Positions 1 to 12,513 of a DNA stretch of 64,000 bases are shown here, one piece after another. Origin of the DNA: Rhizoctonia solani (Eukaryota > Basidiomycota > Agaricomycetes > Cantharellales > Ceratobasidiaceae); NCBI RefSeq assembly GCF_016906535.1, contig NC_057377.1:1054001-1118000 (forward strand). Reading direction: 5' to 3'. Under the pieces are notes generated by a model, which ran no database searches, was not told where the DNA came from, and worked only from the letters and a program-made list of their open reading frames with translations. A program made the position numbers and the translations under genes. Within the stretch, counting starts at the first letter, position 1. Each line of letters opens with the position of its first letter.

Positions 1-2434
1 CATTAGATTAGAGATTCAAAACTACCGGCAGGATACTTACATGCCGAAGCAAAGATCACATCCGAATTACTAATAGTTGGGAGATCTTAGCTGTATAAAT
101 CTCAAAGCGCTATTTGACTACCCACCGCTCGAGGCCGGTCATATATGCCGCTTCAGCAACTGCGCCTTGTAATGTTGGATATTCCAATCGACCGCAAGAA
201 AACTCGCCGAGAAGACACGAGGAGTTTGTCGACGTCACAGCATACCTGCGGTGATGTAAGTATATTTCCCCACACAGCATCAAGTGTAATAACGTACTCT
301 CCAATAAAGAGGTGTGTGCCATTGCGGGGGTATGTATCATACTGTAGCGCTCTCTCAATGAACCATTCTGGGGTGTTGTATTGATGGAAATCGAGGTAAG
401 TATATGCAGGATCAAGGGCCGTGTCAGGAAGGGATGTCGCAAGATACTCAAATCCACTATCGGGGAAGGCAGCTTTCAATCCTGTGACAAATGCCTGGGA
501 AAGAAGGTTCAATAACACTATCAACACGCGGCAGATATGAATAACCACATACCCTCCAGCGATATTTGACATAACTGTGAAAGATATGTGAGTATTGCAT
601 CTCGGATCGATAGAATCATGCTCACGTATCTACCCCCTTCATCAAGAAACTACATGTAAGCACAACTGGACACTTGCGAACTGGTTAGTCACTCACAAAA
701 AAGTCTTCGTTTCCAATTTCAATATATTTAAGTTTATATGGTTCCGGGTGCCCATACTGGGCTCGTAACTTTGCCCATTCATTTGTTTTCGCGTCACCAG
801 TGATGAAGTGAATTTCGTTGATGACCTCTTGCACATAGGGCTGAATTTCAGCTTCTGGGACAACAGGAAATGTGGACAGGTCGGCGTAGTCCCCAATGGA
901 GAGGCCAGCTGAGATAGTCACTTGAATAAGCCAACGTGTGTACATGCAATCCTTATCCACACTTACCCCAGACTCCCAGGATAGGTTCCTGAACAGTGAT
1001 GTCAATACACGTGGGTTAATTTGAGGTGCTGATGCTGCTCACCGCACCAAGGTCTTCCGCCCAATTGAGATATTCCATGAGGCCCTGTACAGATTAACCT
1101 TCAACCAAATGCCAAAATATTTGTCCTGAGATATTCACCAAGCCATCGGTATTGGGATAACCTATGGATTTATATAAGTGCCGCGAAACATATCAACCCG
1201 ACCTCGCACATACCCCAATCAGCAAAACGCCCCGGGCGGTTCTCGATCCTTTCGGTCGAATACAGGGCTCAGTGAATGCTAATACCAAAAATACAAGCAA
1301 CTTACGGGCCAATCTATAATACATAGAAAGTGTCAACCCAGTTCTAGAATCAGTTAGAATGTGCCTACAGTTTCATTCCACTTCCAACGCCTATCAATTG
1401 CATGACCTGTTACCCATACGTCAGGTGCAGTCGTGATCGAGACACAAATGCGCCATACCTTCCAGATTGTTTCCACCGGGGAATCTCCATACTCCGGGCT
1501 TTGTAGCGGCTAGAGCCTCTGCTAGATCGACTCTCATTCCATTTGGCCTGTTACGGTATGTGGGAGGAAAAAGAGAAAGCAGCCCGAAATAAACATTTTT
1601 TCCGGCCGCGCTTGATCCGTCGACCGTAACACGGAAGAAATTATTGTTATTCGGAGCTGACTTTGTCGGTTTGAACTCAAAAGTAAACTTCCTCCACGAG
1701 GACGATACCCCTTTAAGTGTTTTTGTTGCATAAGTCGTACCAGATTCCGACACTAACGAAACGGTGACGGATCCGGTATAGCTGTCAGATTTGGCGTACA
1801 ACGACCCGGTATATTTCCATCCGGACTGTACTTTGATCCCTACATAATTAATTTAGTACGTTAGCCAAGGTTTTCCCTAGGATGCAACACAACTTGCCCC
1901 AATATCCGGAGTTCTGGAACCCAACTGACCCAGTCACACCTGTGGGAACCGCAACCTGCAGGGAATTGGGCAACGCAGTCGAAACTCCAGGAGTGTTATT
2001 CGTTACATCAATGGTAGCGCCTCGATAGGCGCTCCATGCTGTGAGGCTAGGTGACGCGAGTCAGTGTAAAGACAACTAACCTAGAATATTATTGAACATT
2101 ACTTACGCCTCGGAAGTATGTGGAGAAACCGCTTGGAATGCCCGGTTTTGTAAGAGCTCTCCATATAAGCCTCCATCGCCACTGAAATAAGTTGAGGTCA
2201 AGTAGATGGGGTTATTAAACTAATGGCTCTTACCTGTGGTTGATATCCTGCAAAAGATGACGGATCAGAGAAATTTAGGTTGACTCAGAATATACCACTA
2301 ACCTCCCACATATACCCATACAGAGTAGAAGGAATCGCATGGGTGGTGTCCTTTGTCACTTGAATTTTCAAGGCTGACTGGGCAAGAGCCCCAGCCGCCA
2401 GAGCTGCGAATAGTACCTTAGAAGCAAGTGTCAT
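1..2434 (-). CDS. alpha-L-arabinofuranosidase, GH51 (C-terminus beyond window)
   Basis: Secreted enzyme that removes arabinose side chains from arabinoxylan and arabinan. The ATG is at 2432-2434 and begins a signal peptide (MTLASKVLFAALAAGALAQ) followed by a GH51-like N-terminus ending in LYGYMWE. Family motifs appear in order along the minus strand: FPGGNNLEG near 1460-1490, the acid/base glutamate in IEIGNEDFF near 698-720, then FIGEYAVTSTN and YPTLQGAVAEAAYMTGLER near 130-290. The gene has many short introns. An apparent stop at 110-112 lies inside an intron (70-125, gtgggt...ag): splicing it out joins TGLER to NSDVIFASA, the usual GH51 continuation. A further donor (gtaagt) at 35-40 opens an intron that leaves the window, so the C-terminal domain is missing here. 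Internal exon edges were not all resolved. Confidence 0.88.
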
Positions 2435-2483
2435 CCCCTGGCGTGTTCAAAGGCGCATAGGCGAATGACGCTAGCCTTCTAGG

Positions 2484-2493
2484 CCTTTTATCG
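2484..2493 (-). promoter_or_regulatory. TATA-like box upstream of the GH51 gene
   Basis: The minus strand reads CGATAAAAGG about 50 bp upstream of the GH51 ATG, a normal distance for a fungal TATA element. Only position and motif support it. Confidence 0.4.
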
Positions 2494-5400
2494 GGTCTTT
2501 GAGCCTGCTGACGGTCCCCGCAAGATAATTAGTCCTGGATAAACATATGGTCAAAATACCGCATAGAGACTATTGCCCGTATTCTTGAGAAGAAGACATC
2601 TGAGAAGACATAGCCAAGTAGCTTCGATAGTCGTATAAAAGCCGGACGAGGTCTTTATTTGGATCAGAGACCGACGACTATACCAAGGTGGACACTACTA
2701 TTCAAATTAGATTTTCCGCCTTATACAATCGGAACAGAATTTTCGGGTTATGTGTTCAAGAATGTCCGAGAGTCCGCACTTCCAGCGATAACCTGGTGAA
2801 TTTAGGGTAAGACCTTTACCCTCTTGGCGCTTCTACTACAAACTAGCTGGCTCACGTGTTTTAAATATGAATAATAATAAAAAAAGAAAGCTGGCTCACG
2901 TGAGATTCAGTGGATTATGCAACAGGCACAAAGATAAAATGGCTAAGGCACCGGTACGGTTCATTAGGGCGCCCCACACCATTCATAGCAAGGATATATG
3001 CCGTTAGCACTTTACCTTCATAAAATGTGGCAAATTAAACCCATTGGCTGAGTGGCATCAGCTCCAGTATTCACATGAGTCTGCAAGAACGTGGCAGCCT
3101 TTCAAACATGATTTCATTGTTTGTCAATGGGGCGTTTACGCCTGGCACAGCTGACAATCTTTGTGCACGATGCCGGCTATGTTGGCCCAAACTGGATGAA
3201 GCGTGTCAAATTATAGTGTTCTTCGCTGTGGCTCCAGATAGCCTAAATTTTGTTACTCAGCTGTCTGATCCGACTGCCCACTGGCTCACCTCGTCTCTAC
3301 TCCCCGTTCGGCATTCGGGACGTCCTAGGCACGATTGCAGTCGCATTTGATATGGGTATGCTATACTCAAGCTCGAAATAGATTATCCCTAGGATCGATC
3401 GAACTCATCGAAACGGTAGCAAGCATAAAAGTAGATAATCTTATCCATCCCTTCAGACCGAGTTCTGAGCTTCACTTAAACCTTGCACCGCATGTACCGG
3501 AGATCTACGAGATCGTTTTGCTTCCCACTTCTGAGCCATCATCTCGTCTTCGGTCAGTAGGAAGTTGGAACTCGCGAGACGCACTCTCGTCTATGTAAAC
3601 ATTCTGCGATGCTAAGCTTTCGGCATATCCGACATCAAGATTGAATCCTCGTTCCAAGCCGGCGGAGGGTGTCGAAAGCAAGTATGGTATTGGAAATTCC
3701 CAGTCTCTGTTATCTAGGCGAGATACTTCCGTCCCATATAAAGTAGCTGTGTCGTCGGTTTCAGACTGGCTCAAATTATTTGTGATTCTCGCCTTTATCC
3801 ATATGTAGTGCCCGCTTATTCCGCCCCGGACAAAACCCAGCTATCATGTAAATTCGAGACGGGATTAACCCTTCACATATCATTGTGGCTCACTTGAATA
3901 TCAAAGTGGGGTGCGTGAGCTTCTTTCATCGAGATCTTGGTAAAGTGTGCGATTTGTCTATTGTAGGGATACGTCCTTTTGCACCAAGTATGGGATACAG
4001 CTTGTTGCAATGTTTTACGTATATACTCAAGCTACTGCTACCGTTGGGGCATGCATTGTTCTGTTGTTCGCACTCGGCAGACCGGGCAGGATGGGTATGC
4101 GAGACCAAGCGGACACTGGGGTAATTTGCTCTTGTTCCCTTGGTCATCGGAGGTATACTCAAACTCGAAAAATTTACCAGGCGAATATTGCAATTGCTCG
4201 CGTGGTTGTAATAGCGACCAGCTTGAAGATGAGACGACCAACTCAGCAGGCTGAAATGGATGACGCACCCCGTGTGCCCAAATTCTACAGATCGGGCAGT
4301 GAATCACGTATAATTATACAGAAGAAATTTATGCAAGGTTGTCTCGGTAACTCCGAGAGGCAAGCTGAACGTATTCGGGTCCCATCAATTCGTGGATGTA
4401 ACGATACCTGTATTTCACCAGGATGGCCGTACTTGTTAGGTATTCTCGGCGCCTCTTTCCCGGTCGAAGCTGTTCCCATGACTCGCCACGCCCACGAGTA
4501 CGGTTCAAATGTCCCGAACCCTCTGCCAGTATCTACGAAAGCCCCATGCCCCGATGAACTTTATCAATCATTAACAACGGTCGTTTTTGTCTATCGGCTT
4601 CATTTTCAATGTCAGCTCAGAGTTATAAATCAAATCTGTTTCCAATGTGCACCACTGAAAGCGGCCAAAAGCTGGGCATGATCTCCAAAGCCTGATTTCG
4701 CCATCGGCTGAGAGATCTGAACAACGTGTTACATCGCGCAGTTCGCTGCCGGGCCTCCGATTACATGGCACGCTAAGGCTTGAGCACCCGGAAATCCGGC
4801 ACGATGTTGTCAGATATATGAATTGCAAACAAGACCAAGCAAGCCTGAAAGGGAGGAGAGGTATTCGGACTAAGCCATCCCAGGTGAACTACTTGGATCG
4901 TCCGTGTGTTCCTGGGTCAGGTTGCACTGCCAAAGCTGATGGCCACATAACATCGACGGCTCTTGCCCTCGTCCCTCACAAACCCATCGCAAACCCATCG
5001 CATCCTGTACTACGGACTTGGGCTGACACATCCGCGTGAATATATCCTCGCGATCCGACTAGCCATTTCACATACTATCTATCACCCAAGCTATATATCC
5101 GTTGAGCGCTATCCCCCTTTGCCAACCAACAACTCACCACCCACCAACCCCGCGCTCTGCCTGCCGTTCGAGGCCAACCGAGCCCAACGACTGCGACGAC
5201 CCCGCAACGCCCGGTCTTACGTATTCCACGATCTATTTCGCACCCAGGCCTTGCAATTGCCTGAACACCGGTCTCCCTCGCAGCACCCCATCCACCGGCG
5301 AACCCCACCCACCGTTCCCGACCTCAATATATCGCCAAGTGACCGGCCCTGGCGAGCCCATTATAATACCCTGCTCCCACTGACGAACACCGGCCATAAG

Positions 5401-5496
5401 CCGACGACCTTCGTACGACTCTGAACGCTATCTATTCATCGGTCTATACCACACCGGCGCTTGTTTACCACAGCACAACACAACACATCCAACAAC
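2494..5496. other. 3-kb region without a recognisable gene
   Basis: Open frames exist on both strands, the longest from ATG 4010 to 4681 on plus (223 residues, with one hydrophobic stretch near its start) and 3505-3774 on minus (89 residues). None shows a family motif, they overlap one another on opposite strands, and none extends across consensus introns. The stretch 4950-5450 is C/T- and CA-rich like the leader regions of basidiomycete genes and probably belongs to the promoter of the downstream zinc-finger gene. A lineage-specific gene cannot be excluded. Confidence 0.4.
2845..2902. repeat. Two direct copies of a 14-bp CACGTG-containing motif
   Basis: The sequence AGCTGGCTCACGTG occurs exactly at 2845-2858 and again at 2889-2902, separated by an A/T-rich spacer. 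Each copy ends in the palindrome CACGTG, the core site for bHLH regulators. It lies about 410-470 bp upstream of the divergently reading GH51 start. Confidence 0.6.
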
Positions 5497-5517
5497 ATGC
5501 AGACCACTATGACCTCG
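5497..5517 (+). other. Possible alternative first coding exon of the C2H2 gene
   Basis: An ATG at 5497 gives seven codons (MQTTMTS) ending exactly at a strong donor, gtgagt at 5518. An AAG acceptor at 6086-6088 would join it in frame to codon CGT at 6089 of the zinc-finger gene, replacing that gene's first ten residues. The intron would be 571 bp, long for this genome, so this is a candidate only. Confidence 0.3.
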
Positions 5518-5954
5518 GTGAGTTGTGTTTCTGTTTGACCCGGCGGGTATAGTATGGCATGGCATGGGTTGGACGGAGACAAGGCCTGTGCAGATCTTGC
5601 TTCCGCCGGCGCCTTGGGTGCCCGGAGCCGGATGCCACGCATCAATCCCGCCGCTATTTTGTTGATTCCATTGTCTAATCAATGCTAACTACATGTCTTT
5701 CTATTGCACCCTGCTTTGCCCACACATTGCCCTTGATCACGTGGTCACTTGAATTGAACCAATTAAATCCCGCCCATCGCTGATCCCCGACCCCCTGCAT
5801 TTGCCGCCCCTTTTGGCCACGATGGGACTTGCCCTTTTGGGATTATGGGGGACTCGATGAACGTCTGCCAACTCCTGTTGTGCTGCTCGATCTTTGGTGA
5901 TCTTATTTGCCCGTAAGTTTGCTCGATGCCCCTAAGTGACTCCCCTCGCCTGAC

Positions 5955-5962
5955 GTATATAA
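5955..5962 (+). promoter_or_regulatory. TATA box of the C2H2 gene
   Basis: GTATATAA sits about 100 bp upstream of the ATG at 6059, followed by a C/T-rich leader. This supports initiation at 6059 rather than only at the upstream ATG at 5497. Confidence 0.55.
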
Positions 5963-6058
5963 CCCCTGGGTCGCCTCTCCTTTTCGCCCGACTATACCTG
6001 CTCCCCGCTCTATCTCTGGTTCACCCCTGGTCACCGCACTCCTTTGTCTTGCTTCAAA

Positions 6059-7835
6059 ATGGAACAAAAATGTATCCTCGTCCTAAAGCGTGCCCCCGAT
6101 GGCTCGATGCACGTCTACTCCCAGCATCAGTCACACACACCCTACGTCCCTGTTCCAATGAACATTCCCTCGAACCCTTCGTATGTACAAAGCCTCACAT
6201 CTTATGGAGCGAAGCACAACGCCGACGGCCATTACCCGATCTTGTCTATGCCTATGAGTCATTCTTACACCACCTCTTCAGTCATGGCCCACGCTCCGGT
6301 TGGGTTCAGCTCATCACTCCCGACATCGATATCGGCACCGATTCCCATTCGGCGTCACACCCTCCCTCACATTGCTTATCCTGATTATGGACGCGAAGAG
6401 CCCTACGAGCAAACCAGTCCTCAGTCCTACGACGGCTCAATTCAATCCCCAGTCTCGGTCCAATCGCCGAATGAGCGCTCGTTTTCGGATACCGAGTACG
6501 AGGTAACGGCGTCATATGCGGCCCCAGTCATGTCGACTCCTTTCCGTGGCGCGACTGCTGTTATCAACCCGGGCACTCCTTATACTGTGCACCGGTCTCG
6601 CGCCCACACTCAGGAAGGCTCGGACGGTAGCAACTCGGGTTGGCGCACTGTTGCTGCAAATCTCATTGATTGGAATGGCAGAGCACACGGTGGTCACTCT
6701 CGCGACAGTTCTTCAGGATCTACCGTATCCAACGCGACCGCCGTTGGCGAGCAACTCTCGAGCTCGTTGCCTTACCCTATGACTGGGTCCCACTCGGACT
6801 TTCCCATGACCCCGAGGACGGTCAACCCAGGGTGCGTTATCAGGTTGATCTCTGAATCTACGTAAAACTCATTTCCCTATAGGTCGTATCACGATCATGA
6901 CTATTACGAGCCCCCACACGTACGCTCCTTCAACCCAGCCTCACCCCCTTCGGCCTACTACGAGGCTTCACAGTCGCCCAATTACGTACTTTCCCCGTCT
7001 TACCCCTCGTCCCAATACCAAGGCAGCTTTGGGTCGCCCCAATCCATTAGCCCAGTCGCGCTCATTGGCTCTCAACACCCGCTTGTCCCAAAGACCGAGA
7101 CTTTTGAACCTGACCTGGCCTCGGCTTACTCGAGCAATCTCTGGCAGCAACCGCGCGGCACTCTGGATAGCCTGCAGGAGGATGACGATAAAGATTCGAG
7201 CGTAGATGACGTAAGTCGCAGTGTATGCGCCGAGCATCTCAGTTCTAATGTTCCATTTAGGATGCCAAGTCACCATCTCCAGATAGCTCCTTGCCGAATA
7301 CTCCGGCTGCTGTCGAGTTGGCTCTTCCTCCTGTTGTTCCTTCTCAGCCGTTTACTAGTGATGCGGCTCGCGTCACGTCGACCAGCCCACCACCACCTGT
7401 CGACTTTGATATCCAGATCACGAGCACCGGCAATATCCGAATGCCCAGGTCGTGTCGGAACACCGTGCCCGTTCCCATTCCAAACTTGACCAAGAAGAGT
7501 CGAGGACGCCGAGTTCCCACCAAGCTTGTTACGGTTCCCTCGACTGGGGTCGGCAAGAGTGCTCGGACGTTTACTTGCACCGTGGATGGATGTGGAAAGT
7601 GTTTTAATCGTGGCGAGCATCTGAAGCGCCACATCCGCAGCATCCACACGGATGAGAAGCGTAAGTTTTTAGGTTCTTTTATTGTTGTATACATGCTTAT
7701 TTCGGATCTCCAGCCCATGTTTGTCCCGTACAGAAATGTGGCAAGACTTTCAGCCGTCATGATAACCTCTGCCAACACATGCGGGTTCACGGGAAATTCT
7801 CCGCACCAGCTGATGGTGGCTTGAGCGACTTTTAA
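6059..7835 (+). CDS. C2H2 zinc-finger transcription factor, Msn2/Com2-like finger pair
   Basis: Nuclear DNA-binding regulator. Four exons fit GT-AG rules and one frame: 6059-6831, 6883-7210, 7261-7660 and 7714-7835, giving 540 residues. The first 440 residues are Ser/Pro/Tyr-rich and low in structure, typical of an activation region. The C-terminus carries two adjacent C2H2 fingers, CTVDGCGKCFNRGEHLKRHIR..H and CPVQKCGKTFSRHDNLCQHMR..H, joined by a TDEKPHV linker; the second finger is only complete after the last intron is removed. The RGEHLKRHIRS / SRHDNLCQHMRVH finger residues resemble fungal stress regulators binding AGGGG-type elements (family knowledge; the target is inference). The protein stops 11 residues after the second finger. 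Confidence 0.9.
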
Positions 7836-8913
7836 CGACCTTCCCTTTGGCGAATCAACTTGCAACTTGATGAAAACTGAATAACTGAAGACTGAATGAA
7901 TTGAATATCCTCGACTTTTTTTTGTATCTTTCACTGCGTCGATAGGACTGGCGTCCATTGTGTCATTACCAGCATTATCATTCACTCATCCATCCCATCC
8001 CATCCTGTTTCGAGGTCTCATCTGCAATACGCTTTGTGCGGGAAACCGCTTGTTTTCATATTTTTTATGGCATACTCTCTATTTTTTCGTGTGTCGTGTT
8101 GACAGTAGTTTCAACTACCGTCACCACCTCCCATCGCCAATACCCTTTCTCGCGCCTCTACTTTTTGTTTTTGTTTTTGTTTTTTGTCTTTGCCTTTCCA
8201 CCCACCCCACCCCACCCCACTTCCATCATCCCTGTCCCTTCCTTTATCTTATGCTCGCATACATGTCGAGTGCTTTCCAGTGTAGTTATTAGCCACCCTG
8301 GGTTCGGTTTCCATATTGCGTTTCCTACTACCTTCTGAAGTCTTGAATAATACCGGCTTGCTTGTTTATGCTGCCTGTTTGTACTGTACTTGGCTTGGAC
8401 TACGCGTACAGTTAATTCTTTTGAAATGATACTGTGCTGATTTCACTGAATTAGTTCGAATCACTGGACGACTCAGATGTCCGATGTCCGATGTCCGAGA
8501 TCGATATATTACAAGAACAAGGAACGATGGGATCTAGTTCAATCGAAGTGGCACGGAGTGAAGTTACAGTACATGCGGGCGAGCATCTACGCCAATAAAA
8601 CTCGATGGCGAGACGTTTCTGAGCAGTGCAAGATTGGGCGCATCGTGATCATTGTCCAATATGTCTCGAGGAATGCTATGTGTAAGGATGTGGCAATCTG
8701 AACCAGGATACATATGCGCCTACGTACGTGTGTAACGGGGTAATTGTGCACTGTGATGACGTCAATGCGTTCAGTCTGGGGCTTGTTCGATCATGTTATG
8801 ACCTTGTTAGACCCAGCTACCACCATCGTTATATCCTCGAGCTTCTAACTGGGTCATATTGTCGTAATCCATACCATAATTGTGCCTGTTGAGAAACCTA
8901 CCCCGCAGAGACC
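7836..8913. other. Intergenic region with low-complexity tracts
   Basis: Holds the probable 3' UTR of the zinc-finger gene, including C/T-rich sequence, runs of (T)nG near 8165-8190, a (CCCAC)n run near 8200-8220 and a short TCCGATG triplicate near 8475-8497. No supported gene was seen. Confidence 0.6.
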
Positions 8914-9257
8914 ATGTCAGACCCCGCACAGTAAGTCAGCGGCCATACTCACCCATGATCCAGCAACTCACACTGCCATTGATCAGAACATCACAAGAGC
9001 AAGCGCCAGGTCAAGGGCCCAGGACCATTGACCCTGCGCGCTTGAAGGCCATGAAGGAGGGCGTGGAAGCGTAAGTCTTCACACAAAAGTCTGTGGCTGC
9101 ACTCTAATCCTATTCAAAACTTTAAATATGCAGGAAGTATGCCGGAACACAAGAGGCTCTCGAGCGTAACAAGCAAGCCGCTGAAGAAGATAGTGGAGAG
9201 CGCAAGGGATTGCGAGCCAAGCATATGGAAGGGATTGTGAAACATCATGATGACTGA
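8914..9257 (+). CDS. Small charged protein of 74 residues, function unknown
   Basis: Three exons fit: 8914-8930, 8987-9070 and 9134-9257, with consensus gtaag donors and cag acceptors, giving a 74-residue product. It begins MSDPAQTSQEQAPGQGPRT and continues with the charged helix-like stretch PARLKAMKEGVEAKYAGTQ and then EALERNKQAAEEDSGERKG before ending in HHDD. Two introns kept in frame over so short a protein argue that it is real, since a random frame would rarely do this. It has no signal peptide or membrane segment; the helix is probably amphipathic. No family is recognised. Confidence 0.7.
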
Positions 9258-9992
9258 GATCGGGAAATTGATACGCACCAGTATAATGTTATGATTGAAG
9301 CACAAATATACAGATTTAATGGGATTAGTGATTTATCCTCTGTCGGTCGAGCGTTGTATCTGATCTGATTTAAGGGCAGGCCGGCGACAAAATGCATATG
9401 GGTACGAATACGCTTGGAGATCTTAGTTGTTTACCTATTTGTCCTGCCAAACATGCATCTTATCTTATCTAACGGTTCCAAGGCGTACCTTCCCCGACAA
9501 CTTGCGAACGGATCTACCCCCACTCGATAGTCTAAAATCACCAGAATTATTCATTTCGCCGTTTATTTTGTTCGGAGAGAGCAGTAAACAATTCCTACTG
9601 GTCATACATATTAACGATTGTTTAACTCGAGTGCCGACTTTAACTAAACCGCTCCTTCTCTAGTACGTCGCTGCTGCTCCTTATAACCTGATGTTACTAA
9701 CTAGTTTTACTGTGAGATAGTCCAAATCATTTCTGGAGGATACCTGGACTTGAATAAATAGTTGCCTTCTGAGAGAAGATCTCTCCTCTCTTCGTCTGAC
9801 GGGGCTAGGTCCTCCTAGCAACCTTTCAATTGTGCGCATGCTTTATGGTCATATCTTGGCATGAAAAATGACTTGTTTGCACATAATATCACTGTTACAT
9901 CAGTACTTATATGTACAAGCACTTTATTTTCTAGGAGAATTGTTACACACGTGCCCGACCTTAGGACATTGGCGAAGAACACGCTTCTAGGG
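9258..9992. other. Intergenic region
   Basis: A/T-rich with no coding frame longer than about 80 codons that shows any motif. It probably contains the promoter of the gene starting at 9993. A frame upstream of that ATG stays open from 9861, but the residues it adds look unlike the rest of the protein. Confidence 0.5.
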
Positions 9993-12375
9993 ATGTCAGA
10001 TTACCATTCGTACATGAACGGCTATTCACCCTACCCTACCAACACCCACCAAGCTATTTATGCCGGTTCCAATGGTCACCTACCGGTAGCAGGGCCCGCT
10101 AACGATGTCCAACACCTCCGGCCGAGCCGAGGAGAGGGCTTGGATTACCACCATGATAGTGACCATTCATTTTCGCCCCAATCAGCACCACCCAACTACC
10201 TACAGTACACTCCTGAAACTGCATCTGCTTCTCAAAATATCGAGATTTCAGCTGCACCCCCTCCCTCTCCATCTTACAAAGCGCTTGGTAAACGACGGGC
10301 GTCTGCTGTCGATCCCCCTGCCATCACAATTGACTACCAACATGGCACTCCTGACTCTTCGTTTGCCAATGGGGGTCGGGCCAGTGCTACCCCACCTTAT
10401 GTTGAGTCGACAGCACCTCGTAATAACAGACAAAAGGGTCGTCCAAAGGCGAGCTCGAGGACTGTACCACGAGCGCCTAAGGAGCCAGCATTGCGCCGCG
10501 TCATGCCTTCACGCCAGCGACGAGGTGCAACAGCGCATGGCGTTGGAAGCAACCCGATCGATACCATGATTATTGAGGCACGCCAGCGCGCAGGTAGTTA
10601 TTTTATTCATTATGATGTTCGCAGACGAATTGAACCTCACATGCTTCCCGATCAGCTGAATATGTGCCCATAGTGGACCCGGATGCCGTATTTCTCATAA
10701 CAACGGATCCCAAAGGGCCACCCATCGCCGGCCCTTCAAACGCTGGATCTGGGGGCGCCACCACAGGAAACGAGGATGAACGGTACTTCGAGCGAGAAGA
10801 AGTGGCCGAAAATATACGCCAGCAGGCCATCATCCAAACACCAGAGTTTTGTTTACTTTCTGAAGTCTATCAGCCGTCGTCTCGTCTTAGGACCCGGACC
10901 GAAGCGGTGCGTTATTTGCTCCGTTAATGCAAGACTATCGATTGAATCTATTACAGGACGTCTTTGACTCATCAGATGCGGCGTATGAGCGGCTCCACCG
11001 TAGACCCGAGATGCTCGAAAAACGACAACGGAGACGTGAAAAGGACAAGCTGGAACATGAGCGGTACAAACTCAAAGAGCGAGTTGAGCAGCTCCGTGCT
11101 ATGGATCTCCAGCATTTCCGCGGGCTACTTTCATCTTCACATTCTGCCCCAGGCACAGAATCTAACCACGAGCTGGAATCAATACGCAGCGAGCTTCTTG
11201 CGCATGCAGACGATCTCATTCGACGTTATGATATACTCTTGCCGCCTGATCCCCGCGCGGCGAATGGACAGCGATTACGTCTGAAAGAATGGGAAGTCCG
11301 CCGAGAAGGGAATCGGTTTATACCCCTCACAGATGAAGCGGCTAGCGAACTTGCCGCAGCTGGTTTGTTGGATGAGCAATCCGCCGCCGAGGCTGCCGCC
11401 GCAGGGTTGCTGATCACCGCCGCAGGTCCTGGTTTACCGCTGGGGGGGAAGGGAGGAAAAGGCTATGGTGTTGGGTTCCAGGCCAATTTATTGCCAAGCG
11501 ATACCGACGGCGAAGAGGATGTTGAAGGCGAAGGTGAAGGTGAATGTGAAGGTCATGTTGATGTGACGGAGCACGATGACGAGCTGGAGGTTAACGAATC
11601 CCCGTCGCCAACACACAAGGGTGAGGAAGAGCCCAGGGCTGAAAATGACATCCAGCCTTCGATCTCTCCCGTCCAAGAGCCTCCTCGGCCTTCTTCAGGC
11701 ATGTTGAAGATCAGGCTCAAAGTTCCAAGGCCCTCTATTACCCCTAAGAGCTCAGATCTATCTCAAGACACAACCCGGGCGCCTTCAGAATCAGAGGCGC
11801 CAGTTCCCCAAGAAGAATGCCCGCCTAACATTCAGGAAGCTCCCACTATTGAAGTCCCGCAGTCACCTGGATCCCTTCCTGACGATGTGCCGCATAGCGT
11901 GAACTCTCCAATCGCTCAATTGGAAACTCGCGACATACCTCAGCCTACCGAGGATTATCCTACACCGACCCCATCGGTTACCTCGCTAAGTGGTGCAATT
12001 CCAGGACCGAATGCGAGTGTGTGGACCGAGTTACCCTACCATGACGTCCCTTATGAACACCAGCCTCGCGGAGTGCCCCGAGCGTCACCTGTTCCGCCAG
12101 TACATTCAACTCGTCGAGCATCTTCAGTGCACACCATGGTTGCGCCTAGAGTCAGAACTCCAGTAGCTTCTACTCCAGCACCTGTTGGGATACCCGTCCT
12201 TTTGGCTGCCGCTGAGCGGGAAGCCAACCAAGCCGCCGGACGCCGTGGACGCAATCTGCGGACGGCCGAGGCGTTTGGGGTAAAACTCCCACGAGCTTTG
12301 GAGGAAGAAAAGGAGTTTACTATACCTGGCGAGTGGATCGCACAGCACTTGATGGAAATGGAGATAGTTGATTAG
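9993..12375 (+). CDS. Large basic/coiled-coil protein, function unknown
   Basis: Three exons, 9993-10593, 10656-10906 and 10957-12375, give 756 residues from ATG 9993 (MSDYHSYMNGYSPYP). The N-terminus is Pro/Ser/Tyr-rich with a basic Lys/Arg patch (KGRPKASSRTVPRAPKEPA). A central block around residues 200-350 looks conserved in character: VDPDAVFLITTDPKGPP, then ENIRQQAIIQTPEFCLLSEVY, then a charged helix RRPEMLEKRQRRREKDKLEH. After an Ala-rich segment comes a long acidic and Pro-rich disordered tail ending in AFGVKLPRALEEEKEFTIPG. This pattern suggests a nuclear, perhaps chromatin-associated, protein, but I could not place it in a family. The second intron is supported because reading through it hits a stop. 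Confidence 0.75.
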
Positions 12376-12513
12376 GTATCGATTGATTTCGTTCAGGATA
12401 CATTCTTTGTGGCATTGATCTCGTCTGTAGTCTGTATGCGTGTCCCAATAGCGTAGCTAGTACATAATGCAAAATGGATTATATTACGACCATTTTGGGG
12501 GTTACAACCAAAG

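Noticed and set aside
110..112. Stop codon that seems to end the GH51 gene
   Set aside because: It lies inside a 56-bp GT-AG intron; splicing it out continues the conserved GLERNSDV motif toward the window edge.
4010..4681. 223-residue plus-strand frame in the gene-poor left region
   Set aside because: No recognisable domain, no intron structure, and overlapping frames on the other strand; not enough to call a gene.
8477..8701. 74-codon frame starting in a TCCGATG triplicate
   Set aside because: Starts in a microrepeat and shows no motif or splice partner.
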